A DNA stretch of 64,000 bases from Sarcocystis neurona. Lineage: Eukaryota; Apicomplexa; Conoidasida; Eucoccidiorida; Sarcocystidae. A model generated the notes under the pieces. It had not been told where the DNA came from, searched no databases, and saw nothing but the letters and a program-made list of their open reading frames with translations. Where the stretch lies: the NCBI GenBank assembly GCA_000727475.1, contig KL647318.1, forward strand, positions 9,322-73,321, written 5' to 3'. Below, piece by piece: positions 48,412 through 60,856 of the stretch. The stretch's first letter is position 1; every line of letters begins with the position of its first letter. The translations under genes were made by a program, and so were the position numbers.

Positions 48412-50200
48412 TTGGAGTTGAGACTACGAACGCGGTTCCTACAGCACCAAAGCAGCGCTGAGGGACCGCCTGCAAGACAAGATCAATCGTCTACTTGTGT
48501 GGCGCAGGCATCACTAAAGAAAAGAAGTCGTTTTCAAGTCGGCCCTTTCTCCTGTACACTCAGCGGACAGTTTGGCATCCTGCTCGATTACCGTCCGCTA
48601 ACGTCGCCGCCTGGTCGAATAATTTGTCTACTTATGATTCCGTATGACCTCACAGATACGTTTCCCTTCTGCAGGATCCTCGCCCTTCCTCACTCACGAG
48701 GATGTACCATCCGTCCGCACACCTACGCACAACGCTACTACGTATCGTCTGTATAGTGTTCACCCACGCCACTATTTGCCACAAAGCGGAGTCGCAGTGG
48801 CGCCGAGACGAGTTTTCGGTAGCCATCGTGGGAAGGAGCTTGCATGCGTTGAGTTCTTATGTTCTTCAGGCATTGCGCACCTGCTTCTGCTCGGTAGACC
48901 GCACCACGACAGAGTCCCCACTGAGAAACTCTCCAAACGTGTGTCGTACAGTATTGATATTCATCCCATCGAATACAACGGCAATGTCCTTCGACCCAAT
49001 AGTATGCGCTGTCTTAAATTTGCAGCAATACAAATGTCGACGCCACCTTCTGAAGCAAAGCACTTCCTTAGTAGACAACCCTTGTCAAGCACACCCACGC
49101 CGAATCACCTAGAACACCTGGGGTCCTCTACTCATTGTTCTTCTGACTCGCCGGAAAAGTCTACACCCCCCTGCGTATTCGGAATCGCTGCCTTCCCCCT
49201 CACCCACAAAGGTATGCTTCCGCTCCCTTGCGTCCCGTATCAATCACCACGTGGGCTTCAGTGAAAACAGCGTCCACGCCTCCACCGTACCTACTGATGG
49301 TATTCCTGTTATCCTCACTTGGTGAGTTGCTAGCCCGAAGCGGTGGTCGAAGCTTCCCTTCCCTTGTGCAAGCAGTCACCTTCTCGCAAGGAGTTCTGCA
49401 ACGTAGCACGGTCGAGGAGCAACCTCGATGTCACCTGATGACGTGCAGGTAATTCTTTGTCACGCCCGAGCATGATTTTTTTATTTGTACGTTTGCCTCC
49501 ACATTGATGCTACGCCAACGTCACTTCCCTCCCAGCGTATGCGGCGAAGCGGACAGTGTTTCCGTTAAGAAATAGCATACTCGCAGGGATGTTCACATTC
49601 TCCTGCATTGCAGCCGCAGACGCGCCCGCGCCCTCTGTCCTACTTGCGTTGTGTCTGTTGATCTGTGAACACACTGACTTGTGACCGTTGCCGGTGCGAC
49701 GGTGGTAGCTTTTTTATTAGTACGGGTGTCACTCCATGCGTCAGGTTCAGTTCACGGACGTACAGCCATTCATCCTACAGAGAACCTTTTAATACCTCCC
49801 AGAACTCACGCGCTCCAGAAAGACTATTCTTCTCGATCCTAATCTTCTCCTGACGCTCTACTACAAGAACGGAAGGCCTTTTCACACCCCGCAATCCCTG
49901 CCTAGATTATCGAGGTGTTCTGCCAAGAATCTACATCTATGTCCTTGACTTGCGTCATCTGTGGTGAGTTCTGTGTAATCTTTCTTCAGCTCTACAGGCT
50001 GTATCTTGAAAAAAGCCCAAACTTCACCAAGCTACGCCCTCCCGATGCACGCACCTGTAAACGACAATGCACTTTTTCTTGTTGAACCTCAAGCAGCTCC
50101 TCAAAGTGTTCACGCTCTCATCAGTCTCCTTCGCTGCGTGGCTCTAACACAGTAGCAGCCTTGCACCTGTGACCTCCGCCATGCAACCAGTGCCTCCATC
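48412..50200 (+). pseudogene. ROPK remnant 22 (array unit F), two frameshifts
   Basis: The frame at 48412-48756 has LSGQFGILLDY (glycine loop) and GRIICLLMIPYDLTD (beta-3). The frame at 48644-49264 (206 codons) has HLEHLGSSTHCSS (helix D) and ends FPLTHKGMLPLPC (helix E). At 49248-49322 a shifted frame reads HVGFSENSVH, then TDGIPVILTW (catalytic loop and beta-8/9, no HRD or DFG). At 49326-49410 another shift reads ELLARSGGRSFPSLVQAV and FSQGVLQRST (activation segment and APPEL position). At 49970-50170 EFCVIFLQLYRLYLEKSPN (helix F) and APQSVHALISLLRC (helix H) follow. Confidence 0.53.
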
Positions 50201-51780
50201 TCCTTTCTTCCACTTCCGAGGAGACCGCGACATACGCAGAGCGTCTGTTTTGGAGAACAAAGTCCACCCTACTACGTGACTCAACCTCGTTCTGACCTCT
50301 GCATTCTAGCTCTGTGTGTCCATCAGACAGGGGACAGCATTGCCTCACTCTTCTTATGAATTGACGCCGCCCTATCAGAGCACTGGTTCTCAATGCGCAA
50401 CACGACATCATTTCTAACCGGTCCGCCATGAGGCAGATAACGGGTATGAAATTTCTGCTTTGCCACAAGCCTCGAATCGGAATGGTTCTGTCTAGCAAAC
50501 GAGCCGCAAACCGTTTGGTGGAGGCCAGGATAATTAATATCCAGAAGGCAAGAAACGGCTACACGTCGCCTCATCCCCTGTTTGTTTTCAGAAATACGAT
50601 TGACCATTCTACGCCCCTACTGAGAACAATGGTAAATGCTGCTCGCAAACAGCCTGCGGGGACAAGTGTGCAACAATGCTTTCACTGCTCTTTCAGCTGC
50701 ATCCAGTGGTTTGGCCATTGGCAGCTCCCGTCTGTGCAGCTTGAGAAAGTGTCGCAACAAAACGACTAGCCGAGGTGCGACGGCTGGCAATTATAGATGA
50801 GTTGAGAAGGACGTTTCCCTATTTCGACGAGGGTGCACTGGCCACTAAAATTCCGGCAGCACGACATGATCGCAGAGGGGAGGAGGTACAAGAGCAGAGC
50901 TGCAGGACTAGCTTCTTTGTGCGGACACGTTTAAGAGGCTACACGATGAAGGCGACTGTTACTCAGACGCGAGTTGTGACGAGAATGACGTAGGTTTCTG
51001 TACTTTGTCACCGTCAGTGACTGAGTAGGCCTCTGACTCTTTCCGTACAAACAGATTGCAGAACGCACCCTGAGTGAACACCTTGAAAGAAAGGACGGGC
51101 AGCTGTACACGGCAGGGATTTATGTGGGACAGATGAATCGAAAGTGGTAGTATAACTCTAAGGTGAAGTGCGCAATATATTATATATGGGTTAAGTTCAT
51201 TTAGAGCGCAAGTATCTCTTTTCAGCACTTCCCTGTGTACACTTCAAACTTCTCAGTGTCCGTGCATCTTCGAGTCGTGAAAAGCCGGCTCCTCTCTGGG
51301 CTGGCCTCATAAAGTCAAAGAACACCAATGAACGATGTGGATGCTTGGCGTTCGATGACACCGGCAGGGGGTCAGCGTCTCGTTTCCAGTGTACTAGAAG
51401 GGCCACGGACTGAGACCCGGAGGTACGCGAAACGATATGCACTGCGAAATGCCTTGCGTACTGGAAACTGACGCTGTTGTGCACTACTAGCCTAAGGAAT
51501 GCGTTGCGTCCTGGGAAGCACTGGCACTGACACAGTTGTGTATCACTAGAGAAAACTACGCACAACAATCGTTGTGCCTTGTTTCCTCTGCATAGTGAAC
51601 ACTCCAAGTCACAGGGGGTTCACCTCCTGTGCAGAAAATGACAGGATTCCTGTTCTGCGATTCTCAAGAGTCGGTGTGGCACATATCTCCGAAGGCACAC
51701 GTGTGCGCGAGCGTCCATGCTTTAGCAAAACGTCACCACTCTTGTCGCGTCACCAGCCAGCGTGTCACCATTCGGCTGCA
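50201..51780. other. Spacer with unassigned + frame
   Basis: An ATG-started frame at 50428-50769 (113 codons, basic) may be the N-terminal arm of remnant 23, but carries no diagnostic motif. - strand frames at 50121-50607 and 51197-51607 overlap it without recognisable content. Confidence 0.22.
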
Positions 51781-53784
51781 AATACGACGAAGTTTTACTT
51801 TTGCCACGACTGCAGAAAAAGAGTGTCAGGCAACGTGGGTGATCAACTGATTTCAGGTTCCGCACCTCAGGTGTGGCACGCCACGGCTTTTCGCAACGCC
51901 CTCCTGTCTGTGAGAGCTACACCCTACGTGGACTGACTCTGGCATCTCGTCATTAGCAGCTACATCCGCTGTCGAGTTCTTCCGGAGAGTCCTACGAGGG
52001 GCGGTCACTCTCACAGGCGGCGCAGTCACAGAAGAAACTCCTGTACGACGTGCTTACCTCTTGTAGCTTACAAACCAGTCCAACAGCTCAGTTCATCCTT
52101 GTGGTCGCGCATGGTTCGTCGCACCGGCAGCTGATAACGTAGTCTTGAGCACACAGCGTTCAAAGCGATTGTTTCACTCTGCTTTCCGGTGTTTCGCTTT
52201 TCCGACTGAATTGGCCACCAATGGTGGTCAGATCCTGCTCGTAACACTGCGTATAAATGAGGACAACTTCTCTGCATCTTATAACACAAACAGTACCTTA
52301 TCCGCGTTTGTGTAGGGGGACTCGCCGCAACGCAGGCACTCAATACCCTTCACCGGATCCGGAGTTCGCGACGCTGTGAGGCTGACGCACCTTCTAACAA
52401 GAAACTTCAGATTAAGGCTGGAATGGCTGATGGTGGCACGAAAATTGGTGCCACCCGTTGCGCGCGTTCCTGCCCCTTGGCGCCCTTAGCACGCACTCTG
52501 TATAGCGTGTGCAAGTGCGTACCAATTCTTCGAATACCCAACAGTCCCACCCGTCGTTGGCTACTACAGTTTCACCACGGCTCTTTACTGCCTATATTCA
52601 GTCTGAATGCGTGTTCCAGGGACAGTAACCTATTTGCCGCGGACGAAAAGGGAGTGTGAGATTATTCTCGCTTCAACGTCTTCCACCCAAGACACATCAC
52701 CAGATGTAATTCTCCCCAACTTCTGCTTCCTTGGATGTCAGCCGATTTTTCTGACATACGGCCTCTACCGGTCCAACAAGCTTGCCGGTGTGAGCTTGAT
52801 TCACTTGCCGAGACACACTGGCTTTTCACGCACGCTTGAATTTTTCCGACAACGGTTCCAACATCCAACTCTCCGTTCGGTATATCTCTACACGAATCCT
52901 CCTTGCCTTCTTAGGCCTTTTCTTCAGAATAAATGGGTAATCACATAAAAGTCTGCACTTCGCAGCCCCCCCCCCTCCCGCCCCCCGGAAAAGGTCACGA
53001 TTCAATCGATGCACTTTCACTATCGCAACACTCAAAAGCTCAAGCTAGGTAACGGTACTGTCGCCTGCAATTTGAGAGTGCACCGAACTGTGAAGAGAGG
53101 AGGCGAACACAACAGAACTCTCTGCCCCAGGCTAACTGTTGATTCCCAACGTATCGGCCTCATTGCGACGTCTCTGCCGGGTCAACAGAAGCATTTCCCC
53201 TGCGCTTTGCACATGTCTTTTTCAGACAGGAGAGCCTGACTCAATGTTTACACGTGCCTGACGCTCACTCGACCGGCGGTGCCGATCCTTCTGTGTCGCG
53301 GGCTCGGTACTTTTTCCCCCTCGAAGGGTAAGGCCTCGCACGCGGTAGTGCTCAAACATTCCACGGAGATGAGGACGTAAAGCTGATCTCTGGACACGCG
53401 ATGTAGAGAAATACGTGACCACGTTGTGCCTTCATGTTGTTTCACCCACACCGCCACGTCGACATTCACTTACGTGAGCACTTCAGCTCCTCCTGGCTCG
53501 AGTCCACTTACGTTCAAAGTTGCTCTCGTATGGAAGAGTTGTGGCAGTTTGTATACTCTATAAGTCATGCTGAAATTCTCCCCTCCGTTTTCTCCCACTC
53601 TTCACTCGCCACTTCCTGCGATCTACGGTGGACAACGCCTCCTTCCTCTGTCGAGGCCATTTATCAAATCTTCAGTCTATTCGAGCCTGCCCACCCGTAC
53701 TGCTCGCCAGTAACCTTTGTGAAAATCCACCTGATCACTCCTGACGTCCCAGGGACTGCGGCCATCCTTAAAGCGTGGCAGTGA
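51781..53784 (+). pseudogene. ROPK remnant 23
   Basis: The frame ending at 51936 reads GDQLISGSAPQVWHATAF, then LLSVRATPYV, a glycine loop and beta-3. The frame at 52607-52948 (113 codons) contains VSLIHLPRHTGFSRTLEFFR, a hinge/helix-D match. The activation region near 53290-53330 reads GSVLFPPRRVR. The frame at 53434-53784 (116 codons) has ELWQFVYSISHAEILP (helix F). WTTPPSSVEAIYQIFSLFEP follows, like the 'P..VeaLi..FL..dp' C-terminal block. Order and spacing are good; stops separate the segments. Confidence 0.47.
52965..52987. repeat. C-rich homopolymer tract
   Basis: Near-continuous C run (two interruptions by t and g), within remnant 23. Confidence 0.9.
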
Positions 53785-54770
53785 GAGCTGTTATTCTAAG
53801 CACTCTACCGGGTTCACGTCCCCTACTTGACGGAGAATCGATGCAGTCTTACCTGCCCTTTTCTGCCAGGATTCGCGCTGAAGTGCACGAGACACGCTTC
53901 AGATAATCTTTGGGTACATACAAAGCATAGCGAATGTAAGGGACGTTTGTGTACCGCCCTCTCATAATCCATCTGAGAACGGAACCGATACGCTTGTAAG
54001 GAAGAAACTGATACCGCAAAAATGTAGGACTGTATCGCCATCACGGACCACTGCACAGTGGCTGCGGGCAAGCAAGCCTTTCAAAACTCGCACCGCGCAA
54101 TCCGCGGAAGAGTTTTGAGCCGTGATATTTTACTTTGCGTAACTTGTCAAGCTGCAATCCAGTGCGTAGACTGAACAAAGTATATATGTGCTGACTTGCT
54201 CTGTTGACCCTCCTGGGCCGTCAACTCATCTCTACTTGGGCTTCTGGAAAAACATCAGCACCGTTCCTGTCCGCAAACCAGCATTCTATGGTTGTGTGTC
54301 AGAACTTTTTCGTCCAGTGCACCACAAATCACAGCACTAATTTTCGCAGCCGTCCAAGGAGCCCTCTGTGAGTAACACTCCCTATACCACATGGGGAATG
54401 CTGTGCTGATTTGCTTACAGGGGAGTAATTAGACATCAGCAGCTACAAAACACCAGTCCAAAATGAGGATTCTTTTGCGGAGTCCCAAGCACGTTGCAAG
54501 CTCTTGAGAAGGCTTACCCCTATACCTCGTTTTCCCTCTCCTGATGACAAGAGTCAACAACAGAATACAAAGGAAGTTGTTTGTTCGAATAAGCCGTCAA
54601 GTCACACTGCCCGAACATGCGTTTGTTGCTTCAAGACTTGAACTGGCCGATGAACGCACCGGGCGCCAAAACTGATGCCACCAGCCACGAGAGCCGTCGT
54701 TACGTGATTTGAGTATGGCGGAGGCTGCGCTACCCGGACCTTTGTTGAGCGAGACAGCTTGACACTTCGT
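53785..54770. other. About 1 kb, nothing recognised
   Basis: No + frame above 60 codons; no repeat. Spacer between remnants 23 and 24. Confidence 0.3.
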
Positions 54771-54777
54771 CGTCGGG

Positions 54778-56500
54778 GTGGCGAGTCTCCGTGGAAAATA
54801 TACGTCTCGAACAGACGAAGTCAGCTTGTCGAAGACACGCGTGCGGCTTAGTACCGCTTCCAGCGTATATGCAAGCCTCCGGCGGGTAAGTGGTGCAGTA
54901 GGAGACGCGGCCGGTCGGCCGGCAAGTCGAACCTGCACACAAGACTACGCGACAGCCGCGCAGCACGACTCCAAAAGTAATCCATTCCCGCAGAAAGTGA
55001 TGCTGCGAAGAGAGTCTCAAGTTTGTAACGCGGTGACAGAAGGCTCCATTGACTTGCAAATCATGCAGGGAGTCCACTGGTGTGCAGTGAGTGTACCCGC
55101 TCTGTGGAGTATGTACAGTCGCCTCCGTTGTCCACGTTTACGTAATGTTCTTTCTTTTGGCGCAGGTGGCCACTCGTACCTGGACTTCCCACGGCGTGTG
55201 CCTACGAATTTGTGCTTCAGCCTGGTGAGGTTCGAGATGAATCCCAGCAGTACTCCACAAGTGGTAGTTCTGGAATAGTGTGCTTTTGTTGCCTTAGCTA
55301 TCGACCCACCCGCGCGCGAGTGTCAGTGAAGTCGCTTTCCACCCCTGTGGCTTCACTTGCAGTCGCGTGGACTTACAATGCTTCTGCCTGCAACTGTTGA
55401 CATCTCATGGTGCCACAAAACATAGCTCATGCCACTGTCCATGTTCCGCAGCGCGTGTACGTTCGAGTAATCAGCTATCGCGCACTCGAATATATCCGTA
55501 AGCAAGTGCTTGTGATTGTGTGTCTGCCTGTCGACAGCTACACTTGCAAGCCCCTCTGAATGCGTACACTTCCGATTGCCTCGGTAGTTGAACGCCTGCA
55601 CGCTAGCAAAGCTTTGTGCTTTCAATGGCCTCGTGCACGCCCACTCCTGCTCGTGTAAATCAAACCAAGTGGCTCGGTGTGCAGATTCCACCGCACGCGA
55701 ATGCCCGTATATTGAACAACGCCACAGCACACCAGTATGGATGCAATTATATCACCAGAGGATTTTGGCAAAAACCAGTTGTGCTCAAAAGGTGTTTATG
55801 TTGCTGCGTTGTGCACGGGGGATATGCAAGACGTCTCTCCGTAAAGACTGTTACGGGATTGTGGAAAGGCATTATTTGGAGCTGGTGCAAGGCAAAATCT
55901 TGCAGTAGGATGCTTTCGGCGAAACATACCTCCGCTAAAGGTTGGAGAGAAGCTGTGTGTGAAAGCCTCCACAGAAGAGCCTGTCGCGTCCACAAAACTT
56001 GAGAAGAGGCTGAAAGTGTCCGAAAGTGCCTTTGTAAGTCGCTCTTTGTAACAGCAGCAGGGTATTGTTGGAGAAGCGTGTAGACGGTTTTTTTCTCCCA
56101 GAATTCAGGCATAAAAGTGAGGATTCTTGCGAACGCATCCAGAAAGATACGCTTGCAGGACGTTTATGAAAATACCTGGCAACGGCAACAAAACGGTACC
56201 CACTCTAAAGCGCAATGCGGCAGCTTGCTTTTGAATCTTAATGATAGACTGGTTCTTCCATGTTGACATACCTTCAGCTGGGATGACGTAGACGATTCAC
56301 TTGTGGCTTCCCACTCCCACAACGTAGTTCTTACCTATGGTGCTGCCGTACCACAAGAAAAGTGCTTTAGCTGGTACAAAAGGGAGATTCCAACATTGTG
56401 TCAAACGGCTGCCTTTAGTTACCCAATTGGGTCAGTTTTCGCCAGCATCCGTCCACTCACACCACCGATAACACATGAATTTCAGCAGTTGAGAATTTGA
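54778..56500 (+). pseudogene. ROPK remnant 24
   Basis: A 166-codon open frame (54778-55278, non-ATG first codon) contains GVHWCAVSVPALWSMYSRL, a beta-3 to helix-C candidate. The frame at 55588-55908 reads FNGLVHAHSCSCKSNQVARC, retaining the 'GLVH.h' of the catalytic loop without HRD. The overlapping frame at 55616-56002 reads TVTGLWKGIIWSWCKAKSCS, a close helix-F match ('LG..IYWIWC.dlp'). The frame at 56303-56500 ends SIRPLTPPITHEFQQLRI, matching the C-terminal 'R.LTPl.al.TpEFqqLr'. The last motif is among the most specific in the window. Confidence 0.5.
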
Positions 56501-57109
56501 GAATTTCCAGTACATGCAGAGAGTCACACGTTCAACAGTCTTGCGGAAATTCCTCAATCAGTGTTGCACCAGGCGCGTGAGCTCCGTGAAGAATAGAAAA
56601 ATATGTACACGAGGAGGAATCTGCATATTTAGCGGCGTTGAAACTACCGCAGCATTAGCACGACATAGGCATTCGTAGCACAAACTCCGGCGCCTGAAAA
56701 CGAGTAAGCATACCTGCGATATAAGAGGCGCAGGGGCTTAAAGTGGGGACGTTTCTGCTCGGTTACGTCTAGCACACCCACATAGCCAACAAAAGAATGA
56801 GAAAGGCAACCATGTAGAGAACTGTGTGGCGAATACGCGAATAAAGTTAGGAACGGACGGGACGACGCTGCGTTTTCTCTCGGCTGGAGTCGTTTCCATA
56901 AAGGTGGTCTTACAGGGAAATAGTAACACGCACACATTATTTTTCCACACGCACTTGGTTCTGCGCCTCCGTGTCAGTCACAGCAAGTTTGAAGAGTGGG
57001 TGCTATTAGTGCGGCATGGAGAGAAAGACTTGGAACATCAACACAAATTGCACGACACACACACATCAAAGCAGTGAACACTGGAGAACACAGTGTAGCC
57101 TTAGCAGTG
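56501..57109. other. No assignable gene
   Basis: Short frames on both strands between remnant 24 and the AGC-rich tract. Confidence 0.3.
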
Positions 57110-57800
57110 ATGTCAATTGAGGCAGTAGCCCAAGCAACAGCATAGGAAACGAGGTTGTCAACCGCGGCACAAAGATGGATGCACCGGCCGCGATGCCACT
57201 GGTCGCAGCAGGAGCACAGCCAACGGCACCGGTAGAAGCGTAAGCAAAGTAGCAACACGACCCGTAGTGGAAGGTTTTGAAACGCACTTAACAACTGGGA
57301 AAGAACATTCAGCGGAAGGAAAAGCAGCAGAGGAAGCAGCTGCAGAGCAGACAGTAACAGCACAGTGTCGAATGACAAACAAGCGCCAGTAACGTCAGTT
57401 CTGCAGCAGAAGAAAAACCACTCACAGTCCTTAGTACCATATAGGAGAGTGCAGGAGCACTTGTACAAGCAGCAGCAGCAGCGGTACACGAAACAACAGG
57501 AGAAGTAGCACAAGCAGCCGGACAGTAGCAAAAATAAAAGCGCCCCCAATTGCACAAGAAACGGCTGCACTTCACCAAGGCGCGTTGTGAGCATAAGAAG
57601 CGGCAGGGGCGGCAGTAGAGACCGTTGCAGTGAAGCACTTAAGGCAGCAGCAGAAGAAGAAACAGTTGCAAGCGAGTTACAGATGAGCAAAAACTAACAA
57701 TTGGAATAGCACAAGGAACAGCAGCAGCACAATAAGTAGCCCCTTCACGAAGGGAGGGTTACCTGGAGCAGAAGCACTGGCACGAATAGCAGCAACAGCA
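57110..57800. repeat. AGC/CAG-rich degenerate tract
   Basis: About 0.7 kb dominated by gca/agc/cag triplets on the + strand, with runs such as 'agcagcagcagcagc' near 57471. Because the complement lacks stop triplets it yields a 238-codon - strand frame (56974-57690) of Leu/Cys/Ala. That frame has no signal peptide or domain, and I treat it as compositional. A + strand reading would be Gln/Ala/Ser-rich but has several stops. Confidence 0.75.
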
Positions 57801-57961
57801 GCACGAACAGTTTTAAGCACAAGGTTGAATGCAATGCTTTCGGCTCGAGTTACCGCAGACGTTGTCTGCGTGTAGATGAAAGCATGACGGTAATGCGGAG
57901 AGAAGAATGGATGTTGCGAAGAGGATAGAACACGTTTGGTCGTGGTAGATTTAGAAGACAT
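57677..57961 (-). CDS. Unassigned ATG-started frame on minus strand
   Basis: 94 codons from ATG at 57961: Ser/Thr/basic-rich N-terminus (MSSKSTTTKRVLSSSQH), a short Ala-rich part, then a strongly hydrophobic C-terminus (GLLIVLLLFLVLFQLLVF) from the AGC-rich tract. A possible splice donor (ccag|gtaacc) lies before the hydrophobic part. No family recognised; likely partly an artefact of the repeat. Confidence 0.13.
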   Translation of the reverse strand: MSSKSTTTKRVLSSSQHPFFSPHYRHAFIYTQTTSAVTRAESIAFNLVLKTVRAAVAAIRASASAPGNPPFVKGLLIVLLLFLVLFQLLVFAHL

Positions 57962-60575
57962 CCACGTGTATTTGCGAGCGTGTGTGACGACAGCTCGCGT
58001 GTACCTACATACGTCCGCGTAAGTATGCTCCTATGTAACATTTATCGGTACTGATGTTTGAGTGTCCACGCATGCTGTTCTCCTGATTCCACTGTTGTGA
58101 ATGCAAACGCGTACACACGCTCGTGCGGCTGTACCGCAATGTATGTGTGTCCCTGTGTAAATGTGTACACTTGGACTTGCGCAGTGGCGCACTACACGGT
58201 GCACACATGGGAGCATTTTGGAATGTACGTTTGTGCACAGTTGCGTCGTTCCTCGGGTGTGCAGAAGGACGGTTAGACTTCCTAGGTTAGTTAAGGCTAC
58301 AAGTGAAAAAAAAAATGTTCAGTTCCTCATTCATGTTGTGTAATCCGGTATGCAAAACTATGTAGTGTACGCGCCCACTACATAAGTTGGGTCTGATTGC
58401 GCAGCCTTCCCCTGAGCTGTCCACTCGGCAAAAAACAACATTCCGCATATTTGTTGAGAGACAAGAAGCCCAAGCCGCGTACACTATAGTTGCTGCAGCG
58501 GTCTGTGCTGGATCTGCTGCAGGCTATCGTGATTCAGCAGGGTGGCACTCAAAAAAACACATAACCGTTATTGACCGTGCGTAGCAGGGAACAGCTTATT
58601 TTCAACTCTCTTTTATGAGTCTATCCAAAACTTCCTCTACCGGAGGACACGAAAACGTACGCGGGGCACAGTGTAGACGTCAACGTGCATGCATGTGTAG
58701 ATGCCAGTGTGTACGTATGTATGCAAAGATACAGTGCCCACACCTGCTTTTCCTTGAGGATTGTTCCGCACCTTGAGAGTGCGCTGGTGTGGGCGAGAGA
58801 TTGGACTGCACAACAGTCTCCCTGCAGACGGGGAGGCCGAGGGCAATGTTACCCAGCTCCAGTGAGCTTGCGGTCGCTGCGTTGGATGTCCGAGTGCACG
58901 CCCACAGGTCTTCGAATCAAAGGCAGTTACGAGCATCAACACAGCTGCAGTTTTACTCGTCGATACTTTCAGAAACGAACAGACGAGACTCACAATTCAA
59001 AAAGTGGCAGCTAGTCTGGTAAGCCACTTGCAACCACGCAGGTCTGTGTACGCCAAGGTCATTGCTGAATTCAGGGCACACGCATTGGATTCACCTCACA
59101 CCTGAAATGAACTAAGTACACGTAAAATGTCGCGACTTCGTAATCTGTGAAACTTTTTATGTCTGTTCGTTTCCAACGGGCCTGGGGCAACTACGGAGGA
59201 AATCTCAGCGGAAAGAGTGACTCAAAAAAGCACGTACGAATGTGTGTTACCAGCGCAAGAGGCGGGAGTATTTCCCTGGCACGAACGGCAAATGCTTTAT
59301 TAACTCCTGGAAACTCATTCGCAGCGAGTCTCAGCTGGGACATCTGCGAGGACAGCTGTATCTGCCACTGGAGCTCATGCACACTTGCACTGCAACGGTT
59401 CAGGTTTTTGTAGCGTTGCTGCAGTGAACAATTTGTAGCCCTGAATCACGACTTCACGAGGACCTGGCATATCTTGACTCTTCGTATAAGGGCCACTGTT
59501 AACCTGGCAGTGATTGATTGCAAGGCTCTGATGTATCTCTTCCTACTCGGCGACATGGGGCCGCCTTATCAACAGTTGTCAGCTCACCTATCCAGTCTCC
59601 ATGGAAAGTCAAAAGGAAACACCCCAAAATCAACATTTACCTGCTACTGGTCAGAGAGGGTGCAATCAGAACGAACACGTATGTCTAACTACCCGTAAAA
59701 CAGTATTCTTTTTTTTGAGCTCTCCTCAGTGAAAAGTGGCGCATATCAGTGCCCAAGACTATCTGACGTTCCTTGCTTTCAGCGACTCATCCCCAGGAAA
59801 GACGTCGCTTCAACTAGTACCCAACGAGCATTTAACCAGGAGCCCTCGAGGGATACGAAGCGTTGCTGTCCGTGTACGTGCGTCTAGGCAGACGTATTTG
59901 CTTCGCACGACAGCGCCCCTCCCTAGGTACTCGAGCTAAGCGCGTTAATTTGTTCGAATCCTCGTAACAACAGTGCTGCGCATACTGGAATGTAGTGATT
60001 GGTACGTGCTGTCAACGTGAGAATCAGTGGCCCGTCGGCACGCTGACCAATTGTGCGAAATACTTCACGCTTAGGCATCTTCTATGGCATGCGGCGCATT
60101 CCAGACACGAGCCGACAATGGCGCATGCCGCACGGCCCGGGATTCGTTCACGATTCCTAGACACGGAAGATGTTCTGCCGAACCTGGGATTTGTCAAGTC
60201 ATAATTGCGACTTGCTTTCATCAAGAGGCGATACGTATTTGCAATTCACCTGCGTCGACCTGACCAAATTATACAATAAGCTGCAAGTTGATGAGCGAGT
60301 CTGCACTTGCAGCTATGACTCAGAGAGGCTCTCGTACCCGACTGTAAGAGACCGACGGTGCTTTTTTTTCGCAGAAGAATTGAGTGGATGTGCTGGACCA
60401 GGAGCACATCCGTGCATTAGCACAGACGCAAATTTTCCTGATGAGAATTGAGTTCCGTTGCAGCCTGTACTTCGGAGCCATAAGTGTGAATTGCATCCTG
60501 CTGTGCGCAGCACAACATCTACAATATCTACCCAAAAAGACAAAGATGATTCGCGCCGGCCAAGACCTTACTTGG
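57962..60575. other. About 2.6 kb without a recognised gene
   Basis: Frames of 60-118 codons on both strands. A poly-A run lies near 58304-58313. At 59474-59698 (+) FLLGDMGPPYQQL could be a lone remnant of an activation segment, but nothing flanks it convincingly. Confidence 0.22.
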
Positions 60576-60856
60576 TATTCCTGATTGCCGGCGTGGTGCT
60601 TGCACTCACAAGTACGTACACCCCTCTACGAGGTGAACGAGGTCGCTGTCATAACTCGACGGAGTTGAATGGCGCGCCGTTGTTGACACGACCACTGAAA
60701 TCGTATTCCAAATTGTATGCAGCAGTCCCCTCTAAAACTCAGTGCTTCTGGCGGATATCCACCTGTCAAAGCGGTCCTGGTACATTACACCGCGTCTATA
60801 CACTCGTAAAGCACACAAAAGTGACGGTCCCCGTCGTTGTAGTTGGTAGCGCGTAA
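60500..60856 (+). pseudogene. Frame with signal-anchor-like segment
   Basis: An open + frame contains a basic stretch followed by YLVFLIAGVVLALTS (about 60570-60614) and a tail with several Arg and Cys, closing at 60856. It looks like a secretory N-terminus, as rhoptry proteins have, but no in-frame ATG precedes it within a sensible distance. No kinase motif follows on this strand. Possibly the decayed 5' end of a rhoptry gene. Confidence 0.17.

Noticed and set aside
56974..57690. 238-codon minus-strand frame, the longest in the window
   Set aside because: It consists of Leu/Cys/Ala from the complement of AGC triplets, without ATG-proximal signal or domain.
58304..58313. Poly-A run as a retroposed polyadenylated tail
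   Set aside because: Too short, with no upstream processed gene or flanking target duplication.
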